Notes: generated from the sequence alone by a model not told the origin. 64,000 bases of DNA from Adiantum capillus-veneris (GCA_014529385.2 CM043963.1:3229001-3293000), one strand, 5' to 3'; counted from the first letter of the stretch, positions 9,700 through 20,918 are shown. Numbers and translations are program-made.

Positions 9700-10604
9700 A
9701 TCATTCATTACAAGCAGAGGTTTTTAGGGTGAACAACTGCTGTAGCTCATTCCCAAAAACCTCATTCACATTTTCACATGTCTTCACATTGTCTTCCTCC
9801 ATTGATAGCATCTCATCTGTTACAATTGTCATCAAACGTGTCAAATATTTATTTAATCTGTAACCATTAACACAATATTTATGCTATGTACTACCCAAAT
9901 CTGCCAGGTGATATGTCCCATTGTCAAACTTGTTCACAACAGTAAAAGGACCTTCCCACTTAATTTGAAACTTTTTTTGAAAGGTATTGTCCAATTTACT
10001 ATTGTATCACAACACAAGATCACCCTTTTCAATTTCCTTATCCTTCACACATTCATTAGCCTTTATCTAAGATTTCTTTGACACTTCCTCATAGCTTAAA
10101 GCCAAAACTCTGTCCAATTACAAACATTGTAAATCCAATAATCTTTCTTGCCAAGTATCTCTTTGCTCTTCATCTCCCAATGACAACAATTTAAGTGCAT
10201 AAATTTCCACTTCAATTGGCAATAATGCTTCCGTTCCATAGACCAAGTGGTAAGGAGAAAACCCTGTGCTCGTTTCGATAGCTATTCTATAGGCCCATAA
10301 TGCACAAGGAAACTTTGAATCCCAAGTTTTCCCATGTGTCTGGGTCATCTTTGTTAAGATTTTCACCAACTCTCCATTGAACCTTTCATTGAGACCATTG
10401 CATTGTGGATAATTAGAAGAACTATACATGTGATGTATGTTGAGCTTTTCGAATAGGAAATCAAACATCTCTCCTCTAAATCCCGGTCCTCTATCAAAAA
10501 GTTGTTCAAGTGGCACACCGAATTTGCAGCATATATCTTCATACATAAACTTTCCAATTTTCTTACTGGTAATTTGTTTGATAGCTTTAGCTTTTGCCCA
10601 ACGT
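9700..10604 (-). pseudogene. Integrase core and C-terminus of H2
   Basis: Read on the minus strand, 10604-10118 is open and carries the integrase core from just after its first catalytic Asp: KFGVPLEQLFDRGPGFRGE holds the second Asp and CNGLNERFNGE the Glu, followed by LWAYRIAIETSTGFSPYHLVYG. Below 10118 the frame is broken, but a GPF-type integrase C-terminal domain is readable (KWEGPFTVVNKF, then VNGYRL). The N-terminal half is at 23877-24509, separated by copia C. The break falls between the first and second catalytic residues, so no integrase can be made. Confidence 0.88.
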
Positions 10605-11057
10605 TGTTGCAATTAGGGTTGCAAGAAAACACACACAGCTTGGAGAAGACGAAGGAAAATACACACATCTTTCAAGAAAACACACACAACTTGAATTAGG
10701 GTTGCAAGAAAACACACATTGAACCTTTCATTGAGACCATTGCATTATGGATAATAAGGAGAACTATACCTGTGTTGTATGATGAGCTTTTTGTATAGGA
10801 AATCAAACAGCTCTCCTCTAAATCCCATTCCTCTATCAGAAAGTAGTTCTAGCGGCACACCAAATTTGCAGCATATATGTTCATACACAAACTTTCCAAT
10901 TTCCTTACTAATAATCTCTTTGACAGCTTAAGCTTCTACGCAACTTAAGCTTACAGTTGCAAGAAAACACACACAGCTTGGAGAAGACGAAAGAAGCTCA
11001 AGGCACACAACAAAGAGTGTTTTACTTAGTGTGCAATGGAAAGATATGTACCCCTAG
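10376..11057. repeat. Imperfect tandem duplication spanning the H2/copia C junction
   Basis: A unit of about 340 bp is present twice, at about 10376-10717 and 10718-11057. Each unit has H2 integrase sequence (starting ATTGAACCTTTCATTGAGACC) followed by the start of the copia C LTR (GTTGCAAGAAAACACACAC). The units differ by roughly one base in eight or nine by eye, similar to the difference between C's two LTRs. Confidence 0.75.
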
Positions 11058-11172
11058 AATGATGGGCGTATATACAATGCATGGGGGTAAAACCCCTTCT
11101 AAAGATGGAAAAACATTCCCAGGTGGTCCTAAGTGTGTTCACACACATCACTACCACATGTATATGGTAACA
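10605..11172 (-). repeat. 3' LTR of copia C, enlarged by a junction duplication
   Basis: On the minus strand it starts TGTTACCATATACATG (11172) and ends TTGCAACA (10605). It is 568 bp against 228 bp for the 5' LTR. The excess is a second copy of the H2 integrase end plus LTR end, about 10660-10955. The LTR body at about 10956-11172 aligns with 23655-23871 at roughly 88-90% by eye. Confidence 0.85.
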
Positions 11173-11195
11173 AGTCCCCCCTGGAGTGATGAGGT
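11173..11195 (-). other. Polypurine tract of copia C
   Basis: On the minus strand CCAGGGGGGACT directly precedes the LTR start TGTTACC. Confidence 0.8.
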
Positions 11196-11229
11196 GAACA
11201 AGAGCTGGCACATAGAGTTACGGGAAGTG

Positions 11230-11779
11230 TCATGCCCTGAGGACATGATCAGTACACAAAGGGGAGTAAGCCCAAAGCTTTGTGGAAAGCTTCGAACTTC
11301 TCACAAGACAATGCCTTTGTGAAAAGATCTGCAAGGTTGTCCTGTGTTGGCACATAATCCAAGCTGATCTCTCTTGCTGAGAGACTCTCCCTGACATAGT
11401 AGTAATGCACCTCAATGTTCTTTGTGTGAGCATAAAAAATTGGGTTCCTCACAACTGCCAATGCACTCTAACTGTCAGTGTAGATAGTGTTGGTAGTGTC
11501 TTGTCCAACACCCAAATCAGCCATAAGGCATCTGAGCCATACACACTCGATCGTAGCTGTGGAAGACTGCCATGTACTTAGCTTCACAAGTGGAAGTGGC
11601 CACAATAGGTTGCTTCTTGCTCAACCACGATATACATGAACTGCTAAGCATGAAACAAAAACCACTTGTGGACACTCATGTGTCAAAACAACCTGCCCAA
11701 TTTTAGTCCAAAAAAGAATGTAAGTATGGCGGCAATGATCTCCCCTTGGGATAAAACAAGCCAAGATGTAAAGTGCCAC
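11230..11779 (-). pseudogene. RNase H of copia C
   Basis: On the minus strand the copia RNase H motifs appear in order but across frames: TSTCEAKYMA near 11600, then YTDS near 11480, HTKNIEVHYYYVRE near 11420, and DYVPTQDNLADLFTK near 11340. Stops and shifts separate them. The C-terminus ends near 11249, about 75 bases before the polypurine tract, the expected distance. Confidence 0.85.
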
Positions 11780-12830
11780 TCAAGTAGCAAAAAATTTCTT
11801 AAGAGCCTGCCAATGCTTAGACCCTACGCTATGCATAAATTTCCTAACCTGTGAGAGTGAAAACTGAATATCCGGTCTCGTATTACATATATAAATGAGG
11901 CATCCAACATCAGTTTGGTAAAGAGTGACATCTACAGGATCACCAGCATTATGAAGACTCAATTTGAAACTTGTTTCCATGGGAGTGGCAATAGGTTTGC
12001 AATCCTCAAGTCCAAACTTACATAGCAATATTTCTATGTAACTTTTCTGACAAAAGGCAATACCACCATCACACTGCTTAATTTGTATACCCAAGTAATG
12101 ATGCAACAGCCCCAAATCTTTCATCTTGAAAGTAGCATTCAAATCAGCCTTAAATTCAGCAATATGTCTCTCATTTGGTCCAATGATCAGCAAATCATCT
12201 ACATAAAGAACCACAATGAGAAGTACATCACCCTCATGCTTTACATACAATGTGCTTTTGTTGGACTGCTACAAAATCCTTGTTTGATCAAATGAGTGTC
12301 AGCCTTCTCATACCAAGCACGAGGAGATTTCTTCGACCCATACAAAGCTTTGTTACATTTGCACACCTTATCCTCTTGTCCTTTCTTGACAAAATTGTGA
12401 GATTGTGTTACATAAACTTCCTCAAATATGTCACCATTCAAGAAAGCAGTAACAATGTCTGATTGAAGTACATCCCAACCAAAATGAGCTGCCAATGCAC
12501 ATAGAAAATACACAATAGTCATACGACAAGTGGGAGAAAAAGTCTCTTCATAATCTATGCCTTTTTGTTGTGCATAACCCTTTGCAACAAGTTGAGATTT
12601 ATAGCAATCAATCTCACCATCCGGCTTGCGTTTCAACTTGTAAACCCACTTTGTATCAATGGCCTTTTTGCCAAGGAGAAAATCATATAAAGTCATGTGT
12701 CATTTTCTATAAGTGCATCATATTCTGATTGCATGGCAACCATCCAATTTTCTGAATTTTGTGCTTCATCAAAAGACAGAAGGTCCTCAACATCATGTAA
12801 GCTAGACATAGCCAAAGCATAACAATCTAA
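11780..12830 (-). pseudogene. Reverse transcriptase of copia C
   Basis: Two minus-strand frames, 12696-12241 and 12250-11780, together cover the copia RT. The first has KWVYKLKRKPDGEI, LVAKGYAQQKGIDYEETFSP and SDIVTAFLNGDIFEEVY. The second has the catalytic VLYVDDLLI (about 12210-12184), then MKDLGLLHHYLGIQI and the C-terminal segment up to SKHWQALKKF. A 10-base overlap marks one frameshift. Upstream, 12830-12700 contains the short N-terminal extension. The catalytic residues are intact. Confidence 0.92.
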
Positions 12831-13139
12831 TGCATACGATGCATGATGAGAGCCTCAATGAGTGTGACTAGACAAAGGTATATCCAATTTACTATCATGC
12901 AATGTATGCATCAGCCATTTTGGCATACCTCTAGCCTGCTCATTTTCAGCCCTTTCCTCATCAAGTACATCATGTACATATACATCAGTAATACACCGAT
13001 CTATAACATTTTTAGAAACCCCCATAGGTTGTACATTTGCCTCATTGGAATTTACATTCGTACTTCCACCACTGAAAAGAGGCAACAAAGTGTCATAAAT
13101 GTCCTGTGAGCTTACATTACTGTCTCTAGTACATGACAG
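12831..13139 (-). pseudogene. Integrase-RT linker of copia C
   Basis: A minus-strand frame is open from the D junction (13139) to about 12855. It is rich in Asp, Glu, Asn and Ser with no motif, as is usual for the poorly conserved linker between copia integrase and RT. On the far side of D the coding resumes at 20919. Confidence 0.75.
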
Positions 13140-14901
13140 TGAAGCCATTTTTTGACTCTTCGAGATTGCCATAGTGAGCCACCTGACCCAATCAAAATCA
13201 CCCAAACATTGTGGCTATCCTACCATTTCATTGTACATAGGCCTGTGTGAGTTAGCGAACTTTCTCCATATCTTCTTAAAACCCTCAGCTAACTAGTTAC
13301 TATGCTAGTTGATACGAATAAGTAAATTAAAAAAAAAAACAAAAACATATTATGGCCCATTTGTGTGTAAATATTTCATTGTATATAGGGCCAAAATATA
13401 AGGATTTTTTATTATCATTATTTTGGTATTTATTTAAATATTTCTACCTAAGTGTGCATTATTTGCCTAAGTATGCTATACTCACCATTATCACAATTTT
13501 TCTTACTATTTTGCATACTCTTTATTCCATATTGGAATATTTTTATGCAAGCTTCTCTTATTTTTTTTGTAAATCCACTCCAAGAAAAAACCTTTCATCA
13601 TCAGTCATTGCCTTTCACTAAATTCCTATTTTCTACATGTATTTTTTCTTACCTGTTGTAAATAAATATACATCAATAAAAATAAATGAGGGCTCTCCTT
13701 ATTTTATTCCCTATATTTATATATATATATTTTTTTTATATAACTCACACTATTCTAGATTCCATAATTGTTTATACATACTAGCCTATTTTTTTCCATC
13801 ATATCCATATATTGAATTTATGCATAATCCACAACCATGCATATTCTCAAACCCCTAAGAATCTACTAGTTCATGCTCCCAGGCAAGGAGGGGCTCACCT
13901 TTATAGCCTTATGCAAATTCAACAAAAAGGGGGCCGTTGAACACTTTTTTGTGAAGAAAATTACGCTTTTTGGTGGGATTTTTTATAGCCATCTCCACTC
14001 TGAATTTGAAGTGGTGGTTATAAGACAAAATGTGGACCAAGAGATGAATAATCATCTCAAAAATTTTGATAATTTTTGGAGCTACCACTGGTGAGAGACG
14101 ATTTTTGGGGTGGACCCCAGTCTGCCCACTATTCTGACAAGTAGCCCATAGTCTTCTCTCACCTCCTTTCCTACTTCCACACATACTCACACACTCATCC
14201 TACTCCTCTATCACCAAAACCTGCACCTTTCATGCCTTGTTTCATCTTCTTCACCATTTTCATCTCTCCCTTACTCCATAGCTAAAACATTATCGTCTTT
14301 GCACACATATAGCCCAAATTCTCTCTTTAGAATCAAAGTCATATTACCATAACCTCTTCATCCTTTCAAAAAAAGAGAAAAAATTAGCAAATAACCAAGC
14401 TCATTCTCTACAAAAGGAGGAGTTTCATGATATAAAACTCAACTTTTCCATGGTCACAAAAACTACACCGATAGAGTTCTACAACCGCTTCATTCACTGG
14501 GGGAGATAGGTGAAAAATTCCCTTTCTATCTTGTGGTTTCCATCAAACTGGGCATATTCTCATCCTTCTTTTCATTTTTATCATTGTATAAATCATGTAA
14601 TGCACCTTGAGTGTATATGAAATATAATTTTAACCCATCCTACTAACTTCAAATTACTAACACTAATGACTAACCCTTCTTGTAAATTGCACCCTCTATT
14701 ATCTACTAGAGTAGGCACCTCCAAGTTACTCACCTCTCTCTCTTTTCACTCTAAATAATTTTCTCCATTTGAGCCCACATCCATGTGACTCCAAGGATAA
14801 GGAAGACCCACTTCAATTTTGAAAATCTAAAATATTTCATAATCTCTTGTTTTGTCAATAAAATTGATTAGGTCTAATCCTAATCAAGGCTCCCAAAAAC
14901 C

Positions 14902-14907
14902 TATAAA
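14902..14907 (+). promoter_or_regulatory. TATA box in element D 5' LTR
   Basis: TATAAA in CCTATAAATAGAGCCC fits a plant core promoter. Its mirror copy in the 3' LTR, near 20175, points the other way because of the inversion. Confidence 0.6.
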
Positions 14908-15439
14908 TAGAGCCCATTCCTCTTTGTAAAAATGATCTCCACACTATTGCACACTACATTGAGCATAGCACACTCTAGTCTCTATCTTAGTTGTAAGAAG
15001 AGAGAGCCAGCTCTCTATAAACCATCACCTTGCTGCATAGACAAGTTTGAGCTAGTTTGAGTTTGTGAGTGAGTGTGAGTAAATTATACGCCTCCCATCA
15101 CTGTTGTATCTACTCTAACATCAATAAAATTTATACCTTGGGTGCAATTGTTTTCCAAATTCTCATGCTTCTCTTCCAATTTGGCTTGGCAAACTCACTC
15201 AGTTCCATAAGGTAACTTGTTCATTAAAGGTTGTTTTCTCGTTGCTTGTGCTTGTGATTCATTGATTTGGTTGTTTCTTTGGCTACCATTGTTAGAGGGT
15301 GGATGGTGAGAGGGATCCCATAACCTTAAGACAATGTGCTACTGCATAGTGCTATAACCAAATTTGAAGTGTTGTCATTTGAACCCCCAAGCTCTAGGTA
15401 CCTTCTTGTACAAATCATAAGGTTGAAGCTAGATTGTAC

Positions 15440-15443
<4 letters not shown>

Positions 15444-15483
<40 letters not shown>
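15444..15483 (+). repeat. (CT)n microsatellite
   Basis: About 20 uninterrupted CT units. The matching run in the 3' LTR is (GA)n at 19599-19638. It marks one edge of the inverted segment. Confidence 0.95.
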
Positions 15484-15486
<3 letters not shown>

Positions 15487-15763
15487 TTCTCTCTCTCTTT
15501 TGTGTTTTTAGTGTGTGAAAGTGTTGCATTGATGTAAGGACTAGTGTATATCTCTTGCTCGATTGTGGGTTTGCTCTATAATTCTCCTTTCTTGCGTCCT
15601 AGTTTGCTCTCAAACTAGGTGGTGCCCCTTGTGTAGTTGGGTTTTGGTTGTGGATTTGTTGTCTTCCTTGTGTTGTGTTCTGCCCCAACCCCATTGAGTA
15701 GCACGGGAGTCTTGAAGGGTGTCTAGAGGTGGCTCTTCTTGTTGCCTGCCCTGGACCACCTCA

Positions 15764-16097
15764 ATTTTGGTACCCCCACCGAGGAGGACTTTGTGTATGT
15801 TGTCATTTTATATTGTGTAGACTTTAGCATAACCAATAGGTTGCATGAATCACAAATATTTGTATGACCCCTGTATTCTCATTGCAAGAGGCAAAAGTTT
15901 CATATTATTGTTAGCACTAAATTACAATTTCAACGAGTAATTTGTATCTAGAAGAGTAACCTCTTTTATTTGGAAGAGTTATGTTGGAAGTCCTTCCAAG
16001 ATCTTGTGTGGATAATTGCATGTCATGAGAAAAAATGATTGTTTGGAACTAACCTTTGTGTGGTTCTAGTATTGAAAGACTACTATGACATGCTAAA
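15764..16097 (+). other. Primer-site-like sequence and leader of element D
   Basis: Immediately after the 5' LTR lies TTTTGGTACCCCCACCGAGG (about 15765-15784), in primer-binding-site position. I cannot name the tRNA. The rest of the leader to 16097 has no ORF or motif. A closely similar string follows the 5' LTR of H2. Confidence 0.55.
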
Positions 16098-16696
16098 CCT
16101 TTGAGGATATCCCAATCTTCTTTGGGAATTTAGAAGAAGATGTTGATGATTTTCTTGCTGATTTTAGAATGGTTTGCCATATTCGTGGCAAAAGGGATGA
16201 CATTGAAAAAGGGAATTTTCTGTTGCTATGCCTTAGAGGCAACACTAAGAAATGGTTTTGGAGTATGTCTTCTCAGATTGAAGATGGATATACCCAAATT
16301 TCCAAAGCTTTGAAGACCAAGTTCTCTCAAGTTCCAACAATAGAGAAATTATGGGATTCATTAAAGAGACTTCAACAACATGAGGAAGACTACTATGCTT
16401 ATGAGGAGAATTTTTCGCGTCAATGGGAAAGATGTGGTTTTAATTCTACATTTCTAGATTATGTAAAAATGGATCAATTTATTTCTGCTTTGTCTCTTTT
16501 CCTAAAGACTAAAATTACTTGTTGTGGACCCTTTACCTTTGAAGAAGCAGTCACTATCGCCCAAAGGAAGTTTCACAAGTACTTCTACATCAAAAATGGT
16601 TTCCATCATGCTGGAAAACCAACCATCAAGAAAGTGTTTCAATCAAGGAATCATCTCCTTTATTGTATTTCTTTCCTTCTACTTCAAAAATATTGA
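16098..16696 (+). CDS. Gag-like protein of element D
   Basis: The frame opens after a TAA at about 16095-16097; the first ATG is at 16169. The N-terminal residues before that ATG already match retrotransposon Gag, so the true start may lie upstream and be lost. The pattern FFGNLEEDVDDFLADF, then IRGKRDDIEKGNFLLLCLRGNTKKWFWSM and LKTKFSQ, follows the plant retrotransposon gag family: an acidic opening, an LxLxGxAxxW-type helix, and a KxxFxxxF-type end. No zinc knuckle is seen. It overlaps the next ORF by 34 bases in another frame. Gag packages RNA; here it is presumably mobilised with enzymes from another element. Confidence 0.7.
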
Positions 16697-17685
16697 AAAA
16701 AGACGATGTGTACATGGAAACCCATGATTCAAGAGCTAAAGTATGTGATAGAGATTCAAATGTGGCATCTCTTTCTCCTACCTTCATCACAATCCTGCAA
16801 CAATCGGCACAAGATATCTCAGATTGTGTTGGGGATGATTCAATAATGGATACATCCAACCTTTTGGAGGGCCACTTTCTAGTTAGAGCAGAGAAAGATT
16901 TTGTGCAACATGACTCTATGGATAATGAAGACATTAAAGGTAACCTTGATCCTATGGAATATTCTGAGAGTGTGTCATGTCTAAACAAAGAGAGTGACGA
17001 AGAAGATGAGATCATAAGTGGGGAGATCAAAGACCACGGTTATCATAAAGAGATGAATGTGTACATGGAATTCCAACTCCAAAACAAAGTAGAAGAGTGT
17101 GAGTTGAGTCCATGTGAGGATAATCTTCAAGTAGTGCTTGAGGATGTTGAAAAGCATTGGTATGACCCATGTATGTTAAGCATGGAGGAACCTATCATGC
17201 AAGAAGCCAAAGTTTTCACAAAATCTGAAAATAATCCATCAATCTTTGAGGTGGTACAATGTGAGGAGTTCCAACCTTGCCAAGGGTGGGGCTTAAAAGT
17301 GGATGGAGAACATGGGAAAGTAGCAAAAAATAGTATCATCAAAGGAAACCATCAAAAGGGTACTGTTCTCTCCAATGGTGTATTAGTGGGTGGATTTTCA
17401 TTCATGGGACATTCTCTTAGTAAGAAAATCCAAGATTTTGAAGCCCCAATCAGCTTCACATTGGGTTTCACCTCTTCAAAGTCAACTCCTCCTCTCTTCA
17501 CATATACCTTTCATTGTGGGCACCATACCTTGTTAAGTGGAAGAGGACGTGAATACTTGTTGATGAACGGATGTTTCCAAACCTTCTTCATTTGGTTCTT
17601 TGGTGTATGGAGGTTGCACATTGTGAGTCTTTTGGTCTTCATCATAGATGGGAAAATTGTTTGCTACATGTGGATATTCCATTAA
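16663..17685 (+). CDS. Unknown ORF2 of element D
   Basis: A 340-codon open frame overlaps the gag-like ORF by 34 bases (+2 relative frame). I recognise no domain. The first two thirds are acidic and polar, with Asp, Glu and Ser runs (SDEEDEIISGEIKD) and scattered Cys. The last 90 or so residues become hydrophobic and aromatic (FIWFFGVWRLHIVSLLVF), which could be a membrane segment or a chance reading. The same frame continues past the stop at 17683-17685 for 86 more codons to 17943, so the original product may have been about 426 residues with one nonsense change. No protease, RT or integrase signature is present. Whether it encodes anything today is uncertain. Confidence 0.5.
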   Translation: MYFFPSTSKILKKDDVYMETHDSRAKVCDRDSNVASLSPTFITILQQSAQDISDCVGDDSIMDTSNLLEGHFLVRAEKDFVQHDSMDNEDIKGNLDPMEYSESVSCLNKESDEEDEIISGEIKDHGYHKEMNVYMEFQLQNKVEECELSPCEDNLQVVLEDVEKHWYDPCMLSMEEPIMQEAKVFTKSENNPSIFEVVQCEEFQPCQGWGLKVDGEHGKVAKNSIIKGNHQKGTVLSNGVLVGGFSFMGHSLSKKIQDFEAPISFTLGFTSSKSTPPLFTYTFHCGHHTLLSGRGREYLLMNGCFQTFFIWFFGVWRLHIVSLLVFIIDGKIVCYMWIFH

Positions 17686-18304
17686 TCCGTACCAAAATCT
17701 ATTCTCTTCCAATGTGTTGGAAGCAATAGGAACCTTTGTCTATTATCTACTTATATGGTAAACTATTTGCAATATCTTTCAATTACAGCTGGAGGCATGG
17801 GACAAGCCTTTCTAAATTATGAAGTTCCTGAGGTTTTTGACTTGATGAGCCTACTCAGGTTGAATGAATTTTATGGGCAAGCATTCAGAGGTATGCACAT
17901 AGAAGCTCTTGAAGACCCTAGCAGATACATCAATTTTACATAGGAGGAAGAGCAACCTATCTTTTATATCACATTCATAGTAGTGGAAGAAATGATGGAA
18001 AACAATATGAGCTACAAGTTTATTCAACCAAATTCAGTAAGTGATTCTATACCATAGATCTCTCTCTAGGAAAGAAATATCAAGATCTTTGATCCTGAGG
18101 GGTGCGTATGGAAACTTTTTAATGGAGGAGGTTTACTCACCCACTTCATTACATCATGCTATTGGATTTGAAGAGAAACTTTCACAGCACACAAGGTTTT
18201 CTAATCATACAGAAAAGGTCTTTCAGGAAAGATAAAGCAGACAAAGACGTTACAAGATCTACATTTTGTGCGATCGGATAAATGGTACATGAATGTACCA
18301 TTAT
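17686..18304 (+). other. Remainder of element D internal region
   Basis: 17686-17943 is the in-frame extension of ORF2. From 17944 to 18304 I see no ORF of note, motif or repeat. Confidence 0.5.
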
Positions 18305-18317
18305 CTGGGGGGGATAA
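18305..18317 (+). other. Polypurine tract of element D
   Basis: CTGGGGGGGATAA directly precedes the TGATAGCC start of the 3' LTR. It fixes the element's direction as plus. Confidence 0.85.
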
Positions 18318-19596
18318 TGATAGCCGTTTTTGTCTCTCCAAGATTGCCATAGTGAGCCACTTGAACCTATCAAAATCACCCAAACACTGTGGCTATCCCT
18401 ACCACTTCATTGTACATAGGCGTGTGTGAGTTAGGGAACTTTCCCCATATCTTCTTAAAACCCTCAGCTAACTAGTTATCGGGCTAGTTGAGTCAAATAA
18501 ATAAATAAAAACAAAAACATATTATGGCCCATGTGTGTGTAAATATTTCATTGTATATAGGGCCTAAATATAGGTATTTTTTATTATAATTATTTTGGTA
18601 TTTATTTAAATATTTTTATCTAAGTGTGCGTTAATTGCCTAAGTATGCTTTACTCACCATTATCACAATTTTTCTTACCATTTTTCATACTCTTTATTCC
18701 ATATTGAAATATTTTTACACAAGATTCTCTTAATTTTTTTGTGAATCCACTCCAAGAAAAAACCTTTCATCATCCGTCATTGCCTTTCACTAAACTCCTA
18801 TTTTCTACATGTATTCTTTCTTACATCTTGTAAATAAATATATAGCAATAAAAATAAATGAGGGCCCTCCTCATTTGATTTCCTATATTTTTATATATTT
18901 ATTCAGTATATATATAAGTCACACTATTTTAGATTCCATAAATTGTTTATATATACTAGCCTATTTTTTAATCATATCCATATATTATATTTATGCATAA
19001 TCCACAACCATGCATATTCTCAAACCCCTAAGAATCTATTAGGTCATGCTCTCACGCAAGGAGGGGCTCACCTTTGGAGCCTTATGCAAATTCAACAAAA
19101 ATGGGGCCACTTAGGACATTTTTGTGAAGAAAATTTGGCTTTTTGGTGAGGTTTTTTATATCCATCTCCACTCCAAATTTGAAGCAGTAATTATAAGACA
19201 AAATGTGGACCAATAGCTGAATAATCACCTCAAAAATTCTAATAATTTTTGGAGCTACCACCGGTGAGAGAGGATTTTTTGGGTGGACCCAGTCTGCCCA
19301 CTTTTCTCACAAGTAGCCCATAGTCTTCTCTCACCTCCTTTCCTACTTCCACACATACTCTCATACTCATCCTCCTCCTCCATCACCAAAACCTTCACGT
19401 TGCATGTCTTCTTTCATCTTCTTCACCATTTCCATCTCTCCCTTACTCCATAGCTCAAAAATTATCAACTTTACACACATTTAGCACAAATTCTCTCTCT
19501 AGAATCAAACTCATATTACCATAACCTCTTCATCCTTTCACAAAAAGAGAAAAAATCAGCAAATAACCAAGCTTAAGCTCTGAAATAAGAGGAGTT

Positions 19597-19642
<46 letters not shown>

Positions 19643-20918
19643 GTACAATCTAGCTTCAACCTTATGATTTGCACAAGAAGGTACCTAGAGCTTGGGGGTT
19701 CAAATGACAACACTTTAGATTTGGTTATAGAACTATGCACTAGCACATTGTCTTAGGGTTATGGGAGCCCTCTTACTATCCACCCTCTTACAATGGTAGC
19801 CAAAGAAACAGTCAAATCAATGAATCACAAGCACAAGCAACAAGAAAACAACCTTAAATGAACAAGTTACCTTATGGAACTAAGCGAGTTTGCCAAGCCA
19901 AATTGAAAGAGAAGGGTGAGCCTTTGGAAAACAATTGCACCCAAACTATCAATTTTTTTTATGTAAGAGAAGATACAATAGTGATGGAAGGAGTATAATT
20001 TACTCACACTCACTCACAAACTCAAACTAGCTCAAGCTTGTCTATGCAGCAAGGTGATGGTGTACAGAGAGCTAGCTCTCTCTTCTTACAACTAAGATAG
20101 AGACTAGAGTGTGATATGCTCAATGTAATGTGCAATTGTGTGGAGATCATTTTTACAAAGAGAAATGGGCTCTATTTATAGGTTTTAGGGAGCCTTGATT
20201 AGGATTATACCTAATCAATTTTACTGACAAAACAAGAGATTATGCAATATTTTCTATGTTCAAAATGGGAGTGGGTCTTCCTTATCCCATGAGTCACATG
20301 GATGTGGGCTCAAGCGGAAAAATTATTGAGAGTGAAAGGAGAGAGAGGTGAGTTACTTGGAGGTGCCTACTCTAGTAGATAGTAGAGGGTGCAATTTACA
20401 AGAAGGGTTAGTCATTAGTGTTAGTAATTTAAAGTTAGTAGGATGGGTTAAAATTACATGGCATATGCACTCAAGGTGCATTACATGATTTATACTAAAG
20501 TAAGAGAAGGTGAGAATATACACAGTTTGATGGAAACCACAAGATGGAAAGAAAATTTTTCACCTATCTCCTCGAGTGAATGAAGCGGTTGTAGAACTCT
20601 ATTGGTGTAGTTTTTGTAACCATGGAAAAGATGAATTTTCTTTCTCTCTCTCTTTTGTGTTTTTAGTGTGTGAGTGTGCTGCATTGGTGTAAGGAATAGT
20701 GTATATCTCTTGCTTGATTGTCAGTTTGATCTATAATTCTCCTTTCTTGCGTCCTAGTTCGCTCTCAAACTAGGTAGTGTCCCTTGTGTAGTTGGGTTTT
20801 GGCTGTGGATTTGTTGTCTTTCTTGTGTTGTGTTGTGCACCAGCCCCATTGAGCAGCATGGGAGCCTTGAAGGGTGTCTAGAGGTTGCTCTTCTTGTTGC
20901 CTGCCCCAAACCGCCTCA
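18318..20918 (+). repeat. 3' LTR of element D, with an internal inversion
   Basis: 18318-19597 and 20644-20918 align with the 5' LTR in the same orientation. The segment 19598-20643 aligns in reverse complement with 14426-15483. One edge is the (GA)n run at 19599-19638; the other is near CCATGGAAAAGATG at about 20620-20640. Confidence 0.88.

Larger units (their letters stand above)
13140..15763 (+). repeat. 5' LTR of element D
   Basis: It starts TGAAGCCATTTTTTG and ends near CACCTCA. It aligns with 18318-20918 except that 14426-15483 is in opposite orientation there. TATAAA at 14902-14907 (CCTATAAATAGAGCCC) faces the element's own direction, so this LTR keeps the original order. It is AT-rich and carries a (CT)n run at 15444-15483. 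Confidence 0.88.
13140..20918 (+). mobile_element. Element D: large non-autonomous LTR element with gag and an unknown ORF
   Basis: D has LTRs of about 2.6 kb (13140-15763 and 18318-20918), a primer-site-like sequence after the 5' LTR, a G-run polypurine tract before the 3' LTR, and only about 2.55 kb between. The internal region encodes a gag-like ORF and a second ORF with no recognised domain; there is no RT, RNase H, protease or integrase. It sits in the integrase-RT linker of copia C, opposite in orientation. The flanking bases ACAG (13136-13139) and ATAG (20919-20922) could be a TSD with one change. It resembles LARD or TR-GAG elements. Confidence 0.88.

Noticed and set aside
15336-15529. 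Short ORFs on both strands across the (CT)n run, with Arg/Glu or Ser/Leu repeats
   Set aside because: They are translations of a microsatellite inside an LTR.
17686-17943. Separate small gene after ORF2 in D
   Set aside because: It is in the same frame as ORF2 with no other stop between, so it is better read as the end of ORF2.
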